From assembly GCF_003284585.1 (NCBI RefSeq), contig NZ_QKRX01000006.1, forward strand, positions 124,001 to 188,000: 64,000 bases of DNA, given 5' to 3'. This document shows, piece after piece, positions 9,035 to 17,685 of the stretch. The notes under the pieces are model-generated. The model was not told the DNA's origin, did not search any database, and saw only the letters and a list, made by a program, of their open reading frames with translations. Both the position numbers and the translations under genes were made by a program. Every line of letters starts with the position of its first letter. The first letter of the stretch is position 1. Source of the stretch: Nitrincola tibetensis (GTDB taxonomy: Bacteria > Pseudomonadota > Gammaproteobacteria > Pseudomonadales > Balneatricaceae).

Positions 9035-10360
9035 CTATGAAAGAATTTCTTGTAGAGCAACCAAACAAGTATCTATCTCATTGACATTGTTGTAATGCGC
9101 TAAGGATATACGTGTTACAGCTTTGAGCCCCAGAGGGCGGAGAATATTACCTGAAAAGACATCATCACTGCGGGCATGCACGCGTATTCCACGTCTGCCG
9201 AGTTCAGCGACGATATACTTAGCGTCGTACTCAGCGATTGCAAATGATACGACGCCTTCACGGTGAGGAGTGTCTGCAGGACCAATCAGTTTTACCCCAG
9301 GATAGGTGCTGAGCCCGGCTAAGCCTGTACTGCCGTTAATCAATCGATCAACTAATGCACGCTCGTGGTTGCGTATTGCATTACCTGCTGCGATCAAACC
9401 AGCCCGACGTGAAGGCGCATCGGTAAAGTGTCCACCCAGCCATACTAGGTAGTCGACCATTGCACTAATTCCGATCAAGGCGGAGGGGTCGCGGCTACCT
9501 AATTCCCATGCATCAGCAGGCTTGCCGATCAGCTTGTCGTGTTCGGTTAGGCTCAGGCGCCTGGACACCCAGGCATAGCCATTATTAAAACGACAGAACG
9601 CCTTATAGGGGGAAATAACATAGGCATCCACCCCATAGGTTTCTACATTGAGTAACCCATGGGGGGCGTGCTGGATACCATCGACGATGATAATGCATTC
9701 AGGCGCAATCTGGCGGATACTTTGGGCTATCTCCGCGATATCCATGCTCATTCCTGATACTGGACTGGTATGCAGGAGGGTGGCGATGCGGGTATCGGGA
9801 CGTACACACTTGGCGTAGTGTGCAGCCGTCACGCGTCCTGTATCGATATCGAAAGGAACCTCAATACACTCACGGTTAGTGCGTTGGGCCCATTGACGAG
9901 TCGCATCATAGGTGGCGGGATGTTCGATTGTGCAGGTGACAAGGCTACCGCCTGCTTCAGCTGAGAGGGCGGCAGCACGGATTAATCGAAACAGGCATTC
10001 TGTTCCTGTTTCGCCACCAAAAATCACACCATTATTGGGGTTAGCACCGAAGAATGTCATCAAGTCGTTGCGACCCGCAGTGACGATCTCGGATATAGCA
10101 TGAGAGGCCGGATTATCGCGGTGTTCATTATCAGGAATGGCCGCAATTTCGGCCCCTTGGGTAACGACTGATTTAAGCGTCAGTGAGCCACCGGCGTTTT
10201 CAAAGTAGGTGCGCTTACCACTATAAGGACAGGTATCGACATGTAAGAAACGTTCCCGTACTTGAGCCAGTAGTGTGGTGGGTAATAAAACGCCTTGGGT
10301 TGAATGGGCTGGGGCCGCTGTATGGAGAAAAGTTGTAGTGCTCATAATAGTTGTCAGCAT
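9035..10360 (-). CDS. Aminotransferase class V family (cysteine desulfurase-like) enzyme
   Basis: PLP-dependent enzyme of about 441 residues. Seen: RTYFENAGGSL near the N-terminus, IFGGETGTECLFRLIRAA (cofactor-binding region), CTIEHPAT, the aspartate segment IIIVDGIQHAPHG, and the lysine-containing VISPYKAFCR that should form the Schiff base. The C-terminal domain has HREGVVSFAI and GIRVHARSDDVFSG. The fold is that of NifS/SufS/CsdA and kynureninase relatives, but I see no clear substrate determinant. It lies 45 bases after tctA on the same strand, so it may act on the imported compound. The start is uncertain: Met1 at 10360 or Met6 at 10345; neither has a good SD. Confidence 0.85.
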   Translation of the reverse strand: MLTTIMSTTTFLHTAAPAHSTQGVLLPTTLLAQVRERFLHVDTCPYSGKRTYFENAGGSLTLKSVVTQGAEIAAIPDNEHRDNPASHAISEIVTAGRNDLMTFFGANPNNGVIFGGETGTECLFRLIRAAALSAEAGGSLVTCTIEHPATYDATRQWAQRTNRECIEVPFDIDTGRVTAAHYAKCVRPDTRIATLLHTSPVSGMSMDIAEIAQSIRQIAPECIIIVDGIQHAPHGLLNVETYGVDAYVISPYKAFCRFNNGYAWVSRRLSLTEHDKLIGKPADAWELGSRDPSALIGISAMVDYLVWLGGHFTDAPSRRAGLIAAGNAIRNHERALVDRLINGSTGLAGLSTYPGVKLIGPADTPHREGVVSFAIAEYDAKYIVAELGRRGIRVHARSDDVFSGNILRPLGLKAVTRISLAHYNNVNEIDTCLVALQEILS

Positions 10361-10405
10361 CTCAAATGATTAGATGTGGGTTTGCCTGTTGGTTACAAAA
10401 TAGAG

Positions 10406-11896
10406 TTATTGCTGGGCGTTGCGTCGACGCCATTGGTTCCATAACGGATACGCCAGAGCCAGCACTACCAGAACACAAAGTGTTAGCGACAGTGGCCGAG
10501 TAAAAAACGTGGTCAGGTCCCAGTGTGAAATTTGCATCGAGCGGCGAAAGTTAACTTCTAGAATAGGTCCCAGGATGAGGGCAATAACTAAGGGAGCCGC
10601 AGGATAACGCCAGCGTTCCATGAAATAGCCCACTACACCGAAAGCTATAACCAGCCAGACGTCAAATATCTCGTTACGCAGCGCGTAGGTTCCGATCACA
10701 CTGAATACCAGAATCATCGGCCCTAATACGGCCCCGGGGACCTTTGTAACGATGACTAGATAGCGACACAGCCACAATCCCAAAATTGCAAAAAGTATGT
10801 TGGCCAGTAACAGGGAGAGGATCAGGGTATAGGTTGTCTCTGCATGTTGAGTGAACAGGCTGGGTCCAGGGATGAGCCCATGGATGGTTAACCCGCCGAT
10901 AAAGACAGCCGTTACCGCATTTCCAGGAATACCCAGCGTTAAGGTAGGAATTAATGTGCCACCTGTGACGGCATTATTTGCGGATTCAGAAGCGGCAACC
11001 CCTTCTAACTCTCCCTTACCAAATTTTTCCGGTGTATTCGAATGACGACGTGCCTCGTTGTACGAAATAAATGACGCAATACTGGTGCCCGCACCGGGGA
11101 GAATCCCCACAACTGAGCCTATAACAGAAGAGCGTAATAACGTGCGTAGACAGCGTTTCATATCGGACCATAAGGGCAGATTGCGCCCTTGGAGTTGGGG
11201 TCTTTTACTGCTCAGTACGCCCGCGCTTTTGGGAACGCACAGGTTAAATGCTTGAGAAACTGAAAAAAGCCCAATGAGTACCGGTAGCAAGGGCACGCCA
11301 TCAAACAATTCACGTTGGCCAAAGGTAAAGCGCTGCGCACCCGTAAATGCGTCCAGTCCTACACTCGCCAGTATCAAGCCTATAGCTGCTGAGAGCACTC
11401 CTTTTATGGGTTGATCTGATGCGACACCGACGATGGTTACAAGTCCGAATATAGCTAAAACCGTGTACTCTTGTGGTCCGAACGCGAGGGCAACGGTCGA
11501 AAGAGGAGGAGCAATGGTGATCAAGACAATCACACTGAAGAGCCCACCAAAAAGTGAGGCCAGTGTGGCCATACCAATGGCTTCACCCCCTCGTCCAGCC
11601 ATCGCTAATGGGTAGCCATCCAGCGCTGTGGCGATAGATGCATCTGTGCCAGGGGTTCGCAATAGAATTGCGGTAATAGAGCCACCATAAACTGAGCTAA
11701 CGTATACGGCACCCAGTAGAATCAGTGCCAGATCTGGTGGCATGCTGAAGGTGATTGGAATACAAAGCGCGACGCCCATGGTTGAAGACAGTCCTGGCAA
11801 GGAGCCGATGGCCATTCCGGCCAAAGTTCCAAGCAACAGGGTTAACAGAGCCATCGGTGTCACAAGATTTCCGAGAGCTGTAAACAGTATATCCAT
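10406..11896 (-). CDS. Tripartite tricarboxylate transporter, large permease (TctA family)
   Basis: Large integral membrane subunit (496 residues, about 11-12 hydrophobic segments) of a TTT-type secondary transporter. The N-terminal signature GTLAGMAIGSLPGLSSTMGV and the central SVVGILPGAGTSIASFISY are the two characteristic glycine-rich repeats, and NAVTGGTLIPTLTLGIPGN follows. I start at ATG 11896 rather than the upstream in-frame codon at 11947, because MDILFTALGNLVTP is the usual family N-terminus and aagaga precedes it. Gene order tctC-tctB-tctA is classic. The substrate is not predictable from sequence. Confidence 0.93.
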   Translation of the reverse strand: MDILFTALGNLVTPMALLTLLLGTLAGMAIGSLPGLSSTMGVALCIPITFSMPPDLALILLGAVYVSSVYGGSITAILLRTPGTDASIATALDGYPLAMAGRGGEAIGMATLASLFGGLFSVIVLITIAPPLSTVALAFGPQEYTVLAIFGLVTIVGVASDQPIKGVLSAAIGLILASVGLDAFTGAQRFTFGQRELFDGVPLLPVLIGLFSVSQAFNLCVPKSAGVLSSKRPQLQGRNLPLWSDMKRCLRTLLRSSVIGSVVGILPGAGTSIASFISYNEARRHSNTPEKFGKGELEGVAASESANNAVTGGTLIPTLTLGIPGNAVTAVFIGGLTIHGLIPGPSLFTQHAETTYTLILSLLLANILFAILGLWLCRYLVIVTKVPGAVLGPMILVFSVIGTYALRNEIFDVWLVIAFGVVGYFMERWRYPAAPLVIALILGPILEVNFRRSMQISHWDLTTFFTRPLSLTLCVLVVLALAYPLWNQWRRRNAQQ

Positions 11897-11931
11897 AGAA
11901 AAAATCTCTTGGCTGTCTGTGAAGAAAACGG

Positions 11932-12378
11932 TTAGTTGGCTAGCCAATTCCAGAGTCCGCCACTCGGTAGGGGGACTGCAAGTAAGTGCACAAAAACGAC
12001 ATAGATAAGGCTAGAGAAAGACACGGCAAGTATCAGAGCTGCGGGCCATCGTAAATCACTCAGGCAGCATAAACTAACCAGTAGAAATATAACCAACGCA
12101 ACAAATGTTCCAACACTTATCATCAGCCCTAATAACCCCAGCACGCACAGACACCAGAGGGTGAAGCGTTGCCAGGCAATTGGAGGCTGGGATTCATCAG
12201 GGCGTTTGCGGCGAAAAGAATTGATTCCTATGCCTAAACAGGCAAGCCCCCCAAGTGAACCGGCGATCACGGGGAAAATCCCCGCGTCGCCGCGCATGCC
12301 AAGCCCGATCCAGACTACACCAGCGCACAAGGCTCCAATCAAAACGGTTAGGGTAGAGTCAATTTTGTTCAGTGGCAT
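11932..12378 (-). CDS. Tripartite tricarboxylate transporter, small permease (TctB family)
   Basis: 148 residues with four hydrophobic segments (about 12-30, 40-57, 78-105, 115-140). This is the usual topology of the small membrane subunit that pairs with TctA. Start ATG 12378 is chosen because an AGGAG SD lies at the right distance on the minus strand; the longer frame would start inside the tctC 3' end. Sequence conservation in TctB is low, so assignment depends on size, topology and position between tctC and tctA. It stops 35 bases before the tctA start. Confidence 0.88.
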   Translation of the reverse strand: MPLNKIDSTLTVLIGALCAGVVWIGLGMRGDAGIFPVIAGSLGGLACLGIGINSFRRKRPDESQPPIAWQRFTLWCLCVLGLLGLMISVGTFVALVIFLLVSLCCLSDLRWPAALILAVSFSSLIYVVFVHLLAVPLPSGGLWNWLAN

Positions 12379-12404
12379 AGAGTGAGTTCTCCTAACGGGT
12401 TGAA

Positions 12405-13397
12405 TCACTGCTCAATCCAAGGCTCTTGGTCCCAAAGGGCTTTTAGACGATCATGACTTTCGTGGATGAAGTCAACGTAGTCTTGTCCATAGATAGGGTT
12501 AACTGGCATATTGAGCTGTGCCATTTCGGCAAGAAACTCCGGGTTTTCTACCACCTCGCGGGTCACCGACAGCAGCTTGTCATACACAGGTTGCGACACA
12601 CCCGCTGGTACAGCAAAGCCGCGTGATGCTGCTGCTAGCACATCATAACCTTGCTCTTTACCGGTAGGTACTTGCGAAATTGCATCGATTCGTTCATTTG
12701 ACCAGACCGCTAAGCCACGGACTTTGCCTTCATTGATCTGGTTTACTACTTCCGACATGTTGCCTTGAAAAGCTGTAATGTGCCCGCCAAGTAACGCGGC
12801 TGTTGCTTCGGCGTTGCCGCTGTAAGAGACAAAATTAAGATCGATGTCAGCTTCTTTGGCAAAGTTTAAGGCTGCCAGATGATCGTCACCCCCAATGCCT
12901 TCGTGAGATACAACCACGGATCTGGGATTTTCCTGTACCGCGGTGACAAAACTTTCCAGCGTCTGATAGGGGCTGTTGGCGGCTACGGCCAAAACTCCTG
13001 GATCGGTAATGATATTGGCCAGAGGGCGAATATCATCAAGGGAGTAACCGACGCTACCTTCACGGGTGAAAGGATAAACCTCGACTACTGGTGAGTTAAT
13101 CAAGCCAAGGGTATAGCCGTCGGGTGCTGCATTGGCCAAGTGAACCCACCCCAACTCGCCACCAGCACCGGGTCTGTTTACCACAACGACGCGTTGGCCT
13201 AGTTCCTCTTCAGCGTACTTTGCGAAGATGCGTGCCATCGTGTCGGTACTACCCCCAGCACCGAAGGCGACAATCAACTGAATTGGCTTGTTGGGGAAAT
13301 CTTTAGCTACTGCTAATGTACTCAGTCCGCCTACCAATATTGCCGTCATCGCGCTCAGGATCAATTTTTGCTTGAATTTTATATTTGCCTTCATCAT
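12405..13397 (-). CDS. Tripartite tricarboxylate transporter substrate-binding protein (TctC/Bug family)
   Basis: Periplasmic receptor of 330 residues with a signal peptide (LILSAMTAILVGGLSTLAVA, cleaved near AVA-KD). The mature start DFPNKPIQLIVAFGAGGSTD and the segment VVVVNRPGAGGELGW are the standard TctC/Bug signatures, followed by ANAAPDGYTLGLIN. Members bind carboxylates and similar small anions. It is first in the operon, which runs tctC-tctB-tctA-aminotransferase, and is divergent from the LysR gene at 13579, the probable regulator. Confidence 0.94.
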   Translation of the reverse strand: MMKANIKFKQKLILSAMTAILVGGLSTLAVAKDFPNKPIQLIVAFGAGGSTDTMARIFAKYAEEELGQRVVVVNRPGAGGELGWVHLANAAPDGYTLGLINSPVVEVYPFTREGSVGYSLDDIRPLANIITDPGVLAVAANSPYQTLESFVTAVQENPRSVVVSHEGIGGDDHLAALNFAKEADIDLNFVSYSGNAEATAALLGGHITAFQGNMSEVVNQINEGKVRGLAVWSNERIDAISQVPTGKEQGYDVLAAASRGFAVPAGVSQPVYDKLLSVTREVVENPEFLAEMAQLNMPVNPIYGQDYVDFIHESHDRLKALWDQEPWIEQ

Positions 13398-13578
13398 CTT
13401 ATTCCTTGTTACTATTATATTTGTAAAGCTATTTAGGGCAGTTGAGTACTCGTTAGTAGTTTTGTTAATAGCAGATGCGATGAGTACTTCATTTAGTCAT
13501 TTAAAGTCATTTTATACTTTCTAAAAAGCGAATAATTTTCATAATATATAAGTCGAAATTTTCATGATTGGAGTGTTT
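13398..13578. promoter_or_regulatory. Divergent tctC / lysR control region
   Basis: 181 bases, very AT-rich, between two divergent genes. It contains GAGTACTC (palindrome near 13445), a second GAGTACT about 35 bases later, and the 14-mer AAAAAGCGAATAAT at 13523-13536, which recurs upstream of the other LysR gene at 32145-32158. These are candidate LysR-type binding sites. No promoter hexamers are assigned. Confidence 0.5.
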
Positions 13579-14484
13579 ATGTTAACCCTTAAGCAACTTG
13601 AGACCTTTGTTCAGGTAGTTGAGTTAGGTACATTTGAAAAAGCTTCTCAGCGCCTCAATGCAACTCAATCAACAGTTTCTAAAAGAATTGGTGAGCTTGA
13701 GCAGGCTACGGGGTTGCGTATTTTTGATCGTTCACTGCGTAATGCACGCTTAACTGAAGAAGGTGAGCAGCTACTTGAGTTGGCGTACTTGATGATAGAG
13801 AGTGCCAATAAAATTCGTGAACTCAATAGACAGTCAGATTGTAAGCTTCACCGTGTCCGAATTGGTTTTACCGAACTGACAGCGCTGACTTGGTTACCTG
13901 GTTTTTTGCGAGAATATACCCTTGAGCGCCCTGATATACGTTTGGATGTCACGATCGATATGAGCCGAACGCTTTACCAGCAGTTTCAAGACAGTGAATT
14001 GGATCTTGTTGTTATACCACTTGTTCCAGAGGTATTTGCTCAGCCGGGAGTAGAAAAATTGCTTTTAGAAAAAGTTGAAATGGCATTTATGGCAAGAGCT
14101 GGCTTAGTGAGTGGACCTCGGCCTTTACCTATTAGTGAACTTCAATCCTATACCCTGATTAGTCAAGGTAAACGTTCTGGGTTTGCTCAGGATGTGAATC
14201 GTTGGATTTCACATCAAGGGTTAGCGGCTCCTGCTCAGATAGCAGATAACTTATTGGCACTTGTTGGTTTGGTAACCGCTGGACGGGGTATCAGTGTGTT
14301 GCCAAGGTTATGTGTACAGCGCTTTGCCCAAGCACAAGGTTTGGAAGTCTTAGATATTGTTCCACAACCTCCGACGATGGGCTATTACGCTCTATACCAT
14401 GGTGGAGTTCGGGTTTCTCTACTTGAAGAAATCTCATTGCGTTTAAAAAAAGCCGCTGACTTTACGCGTCCATTTTTTATCTAG
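13579..14484 (+). CDS. LysR family transcriptional regulator
   Basis: 301 residues. The N-terminal winged helix-turn-helix reads LKQLETFVQVVELGTFEKA then STVSKRIGELEQATGLRIF, typical of LysR. The C-terminal periplasmic-binding-like domain has IGFTELTALTWLPGF and ends VLPRLCVQRFAQ near residues 250-270. I start at ATG 13579 (SD tggag) rather than the ATG five codons upstream. Being divergent from the tctCBA operon it most likely controls that transporter in response to its substrate. It is related to the LysR at 32203, which shares FGVGELTSLTWLPK in the effector domain. Confidence 0.92.
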   Translation: MLTLKQLETFVQVVELGTFEKASQRLNATQSTVSKRIGELEQATGLRIFDRSLRNARLTEEGEQLLELAYLMIESANKIRELNRQSDCKLHRVRIGFTELTALTWLPGFLREYTLERPDIRLDVTIDMSRTLYQQFQDSELDLVVIPLVPEVFAQPGVEKLLLEKVEMAFMARAGLVSGPRPLPISELQSYTLISQGKRSGFAQDVNRWISHQGLAAPAQIADNLLALVGLVTAGRGISVLPRLCVQRFAQAQGLEVLDIVPQPPTMGYYALYHGGVRVSLLEEISLRLKKAADFTRPFFI

Positions 14485-14505
14485 TCATAGTATTTATGTT
14501 TTGTT

Positions 14506-14640
14506 CTAAGGGACGCCGGCATACAGCCTCTTCCTCCATCTGAGTATGTTGATGAGTTTTTCCAGCAATGGGTTTGTATCACTTTTACGGGTTACGAAAA
14601 CCAGAGTGGTATTGATTTCAATATCTTTGACAGGTAAAAA
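14506..14640 (-). pseudogene. LysR-type regulator C-terminal remnant
   Basis: On the minus strand, 44 codons read FLPVKDIEINTTLVFVTRK, then SDTNPLLEKLINILRW and a stop at 14506-14508. The pattern (LPV-x-D...L-x-x-V-x-R-K...P-L-x-x-x-x-x-L) is the C-terminal end of a LysR effector domain. The frame is closed by a stop directly upstream, and there is no N-terminal part. It is a leftover of a lost regulator on the opposite strand to the intact LysR just before it. The match is short, so confidence is moderate. Confidence 0.5.
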
Positions 14641-14772
14641 CTACATCCCGCCGATTATTAGGAGGGAAGAATTGAAGTAATAAGCAGCGCTTGAGTAGCT
14701 TGGGGGGAAGTCTGCTTTACATCTACTCCCTGTAACCTTAAGTGTATGCTATACGGAACGCCCCCCCTTAAC

Positions 14773-15633
14773 CTACTTACCCAATTTCGACAACATCTCT
14801 GGCCGCATAAACTTATTGATAATCAACATAAATCCAATGGATGGAATCAATAAAATAAGCGCGGTAATCGAGGATATCTGGTAATTCCCTTCCATGCTGG
14901 CGGTATAGAGCAATAAGGGTAAGGTCGTTACCTCTGGCGCCCCGACAAAAAAGGTGCCAGTAAACTCATCCAATGACTCCAAAAATACAAAGATACTGGC
15001 CGCAATGAGACCCGGTGCTGCTTGCGGCAGTACCACATGGATAAAGGTGTAGATTGGCCCGGCTCCCAAATTACGCGAAGCACGGGACAGCATGGGATCA
15101 ATAGAGGAGAACGCCGCGACACTTATCCACACGGAATACATCAGCCCATGCACGCTGTGCACCAACACGACACCGAGCAGAGTGCCGTTAAGGCCCCAGT
15201 CATAAAAAATGCGGGCAATATTGATGTATACCGTTAAATTCGGGAAGGCTTGAGGAATCAAAAACAGCAGCATAAATCCTACCCGCCAAGGCATGGTGTG
15301 TTTGGATAGCGCATAGCCCGCCGGTATCGACACCAGCAAACACACAACAACTGCGCAGAGTGCGATGATAATGCTGGTTATCAGTGAACCCGAGACATCA
15401 CTGTAGGGATTAAACACTTGCTGCCAGTACTTCAATCCCCACTGATTGGGTAAGGTGTGTGGGAAATACCAGGTTTCTGCAATTGTCCAAATCAGTAAAT
15501 TCGCGATAGGTCCAAAGAGCGCTAAGGCCAATATAGTGATAAATGCAGTTTGCGCCCAAAAACTCCAGCGTAAGGTGAATCGGGCTTTTAGTGATCGAAA
15601 TCCTCTGTGTTGGATTGTCATCGTTTGACTCAT
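14773..15633 (-). CDS. ABC transporter permease (inner-membrane component 2)
   Basis: 286 residues with six predicted membrane helices. The family EAA-type loop appears as SRNLGAGPIYTFIHVVLPQA at about residues 190-210, the segment that contacts the ATPase. It resembles the second permease of the iron/spermidine/putrescine/phosphonate type importers. The start codon overlaps the stop of the preceding permease by four bases (15630-15633), a sign of translational coupling. It is the last gene of the operon ATPase, binding protein, permease, permease. Confidence 0.92.
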   Translation of the reverse strand: MSQTMTIQHRGFRSLKARFTLRWSFWAQTAFITILALALFGPIANLLIWTIAETWYFPHTLPNQWGLKYWQQVFNPYSDVSGSLITSIIIALCAVVVCLLVSIPAGYALSKHTMPWRVGFMLLFLIPQAFPNLTVYINIARIFYDWGLNGTLLGVVLVHSVHGLMYSVWISVAAFSSIDPMLSRASRNLGAGPIYTFIHVVLPQAAPGLIAASIFVFLESLDEFTGTFFVGAPEVTTLPLLLYTASMEGNYQISSITALILLIPSIGFMLIINKFMRPEMLSKLGK

Positions 15634-16463
15634 GATAAAGCCCCCTTATCCTTTAAACTTTGACGCAAGTAGAACCATGCTAGACCTGCACAAATTAAGT
15701 AAGACACCATGCCTAGGGCATTGGCGACATGGTAATCACCGTAAGAATTCACTCGAAACGCGATATCGGCGGTGATCATGGTGGGCGAGCCTGTGCCTAT
15801 CATGAGCGGCACGGATAACACCGACATAATGGTCACAGTGGATAACACAAGCGCTACACCTATGGTTGGCATTACTTGCGGCAAAATCACATCCACTAAA
15901 ATGCGTAGACGAGAAGCGCCTAGGTTTTGTGCCGCTTGAATCTGGTCTCGGTTTAACGCGGCCATTGCGCCACTAATCAGCAAGGTTGAAAAAGCCAGCT
16001 GTTTCCAAACAAAGGTAATGATGATACCGCTCCAGCCAAGCAGCGAGACTGTTTCAAGAGGAGTCATTACGCCCATTGCCACAAGGGTGTTGTTCATCAA
16101 ACCATTTTTCGCTAAAAACGTGCGCATCATTTGCGCGGCAACGATAAATGGAATGAACAAGGGCAAGCGATAGAGCAGGGCCAATACGGCCACCAGCTTG
16201 GGAAAAGGAGACAAGGTCAGCGTTGCGGCAATTCCAATCGACAGTATTGCCAGCAATACAACTGAACTCAGGACAATGATTACGGTGAACTTGATATCGT
16301 TTGAGTAGAGTTCGAATACCTTTACAAAATGAGCGAGAGTGAAAGACAAATCATCCTGAGTAAACGCCGAGACTAGCGAAAAAAACAGCGGATACAAGAA
16401 TAACGCCAAGACCATTAATGCAGCTGGCCCAATGAGTAAGAGGTTAGAAGTGGATGCTCGCAT
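15630..16463 (-). CDS. ABC transporter permease (inner-membrane component 1)
   Basis: 277 residues, six hydrophobic segments. The EAA-type loop is AQNLGASRLRILVDVILPQV at about residues 180-200. Forms the heteromeric membrane channel with the next gene. It starts 70 bases after the binding-protein stop; a strong hairpin lies in that gap, which should lower permease expression relative to the binding protein. Confidence 0.92.
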   Translation of the reverse strand: MRASTSNLLLIGPAALMVLALFLYPLFFSLVSAFTQDDLSFTLAHFVKVFELYSNDIKFTVIIVLSSVVLLAILSIGIAATLTLSPFPKLVAVLALLYRLPLFIPFIVAAQMMRTFLAKNGLMNNTLVAMGVMTPLETVSLLGWSGIIITFVWKQLAFSTLLISGAMAALNRDQIQAAQNLGASRLRILVDVILPQVMPTIGVALVLSTVTIMSVLSVPLMIGTGSPTMITADIAFRVNSYGDYHVANALGMVSYLICAGLAWFYLRQSLKDKGALS

Positions 16464-16496
16464 AGTAAACCTGAGACAAAACGCTGAGACTAAAAT

Positions 16497-16529
16497 AAGC
16501 CCTAAGCAAGCGTATCTCGCTTAGGGCTT
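16497..16529 (-). terminator. Intra-operon attenuator hairpin between binding protein and permease genes
   Basis: AAGCCCTAAGC (16497-16507) and GCTTAGGGCTT (16519-16529) form a perfect 11-bp stem with an 11-base loop. Read on the minus strand it is followed by ATTTTAG, a weak U-tract. It lies directly after the stop of the solute-binding-protein gene. Such hairpins commonly give partial termination or protect the upstream mRNA, giving excess binding protein. Confidence 0.8.
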
Positions 16530-16533
16530 GTTA

Positions 16534-17682
16534 TTAATTGGATACCTGACGCTCGTAGCCTTCCTGGATCGCATCAAAGTAAGGGGCGATCGGGAAGCTC
16601 TTACCGAAGTTGGCAAGATCGTCTGGTGTGATCTCAACAAACAGCTTGTTCCAACTATCGGTGTCGAGTTCAGGTTGAACAAACTCAGCATCAATGCCGG
16701 GGTACCAATTAAATTGCTTCACAATGCCTTCCGCTTGGACCTCAGGACTGGTTGCCAACTCAATAAAGGCACGTGCAAGCTCAGGATTTTTGGCTTTATC
16801 CGGTGTGACGTAATACATCGGCTGACCTGGCATGCCCGGGGCAATCAGCGCAAGCTTTAACGAAGGTGGAATCTTCTCATCGGCTTGCCAGCTGTAGAAC
16901 ATATCCACCCATACTGGGCCCATGAAAATTTCACCACGGCTGAGCATGTCTAAGGTGCCTGCATTACCCGGTGTAAAGGTTACGTTCTTGTTGAACTCTT
17001 TTAGCTTGGCAAAGGCATCATCCCAAGAGGCTTCAAGGTTCTGGTCATAAGGAGCGCTGGACAAACGTTCGGCATCGGTGCCATAGGCATAGATCCAACC
17101 TGTTACGAAGCTGACACCCGACATACCGTTCTTGATGCCGTTATAACCAAAGGCTTTTGGATGTTGCTGTGTCCATTCCACCAGCTCATCGTAGGACGTT
17201 GGCGGGTTGGATATAAACTCACTATTGTAGGCAAGGGCTGTTTGACTGTGGAACATGGGCATGACATAGCCATCGACATTTGTGCCTAACGCATTCTTTG
17301 CGGTATCGCGTGTGACCAACTTACCCGTGCTGATATCATCACGAAAGGCAGACAGTAAGCCTTGCTCAACCATATCGCCACCGGTTTTTTGATGAACCAC
17401 GGCCACATCTAAGTCCCACGTCTCTACACCACTCTTTTGCTGAGCGCTCAGTTTTTCCATGATTTTATGAGAGCCCGCATCGCCAGGACCTGTGCCCACC
17501 ACGTTGACTTTGACATCTGGATGCATGGCTTCGAATTTTGGTGCTAAATAGGTTTTGACGTAGTCGACCATATTCTGGCTTCCTGCCGTCGCAACGTTGA
17601 GTACCGTTTGCGCATGAGCGCTTGCTCCAAACTGTGTTATGCAAACCATCGCTAAAACAGAGATCTTCGTTTTAATAAACAT
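16534..17682 (-). CDS. ABC transporter periplasmic solute-binding protein (family 1-like)
   Basis: 382 residues with a signal peptide (FIKTKISVLAMVCITQFG, cleaved after AHA-Q). The mature protein has the two-lobed layout of type 2 binding proteins: LNVATAGSQNMVDYVKTYL, GTGPGDAGSHKIMEKL, YVMPMFHSQTALAYN, and later MLSRGEIFMGPVWVDMFYSW and YYVTPDKAKNPELARAFIEL. It resembles receptors once called iron(III) or putrescine binders, some of which, such as AfuA, bind sugar phosphates. The ligand is unknown. It lies 3 bases after the ATPase gene. Confidence 0.9.
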   Translation of the reverse strand: MFIKTKISVLAMVCITQFGASAHAQTVLNVATAGSQNMVDYVKTYLAPKFEAMHPDVKVNVVGTGPGDAGSHKIMEKLSAQQKSGVETWDLDVAVVHQKTGGDMVEQGLLSAFRDDISTGKLVTRDTAKNALGTNVDGYVMPMFHSQTALAYNSEFISNPPTSYDELVEWTQQHPKAFGYNGIKNGMSGVSFVTGWIYAYGTDAERLSSAPYDQNLEASWDDAFAKLKEFNKNVTFTPGNAGTLDMLSRGEIFMGPVWVDMFYSWQADEKIPPSLKLALIAPGMPGQPMYYVTPDKAKNPELARAFIELATSPEVQAEGIVKQFNWYPGIDAEFVQPELDTDSWNKLFVEITPDDLANFGKSFPIAPYFDAIQEGYERQVSN

Positions 17683-17685
17683 GAT

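Noticed and set aside
14700-14772. G-run and C-run pair (TTGGGGGGAA ... CGCCCCCCCTT) as terminator
   Set aside because: The arms are far apart (about 60 bases) and lack an ordered stem with a T-run.
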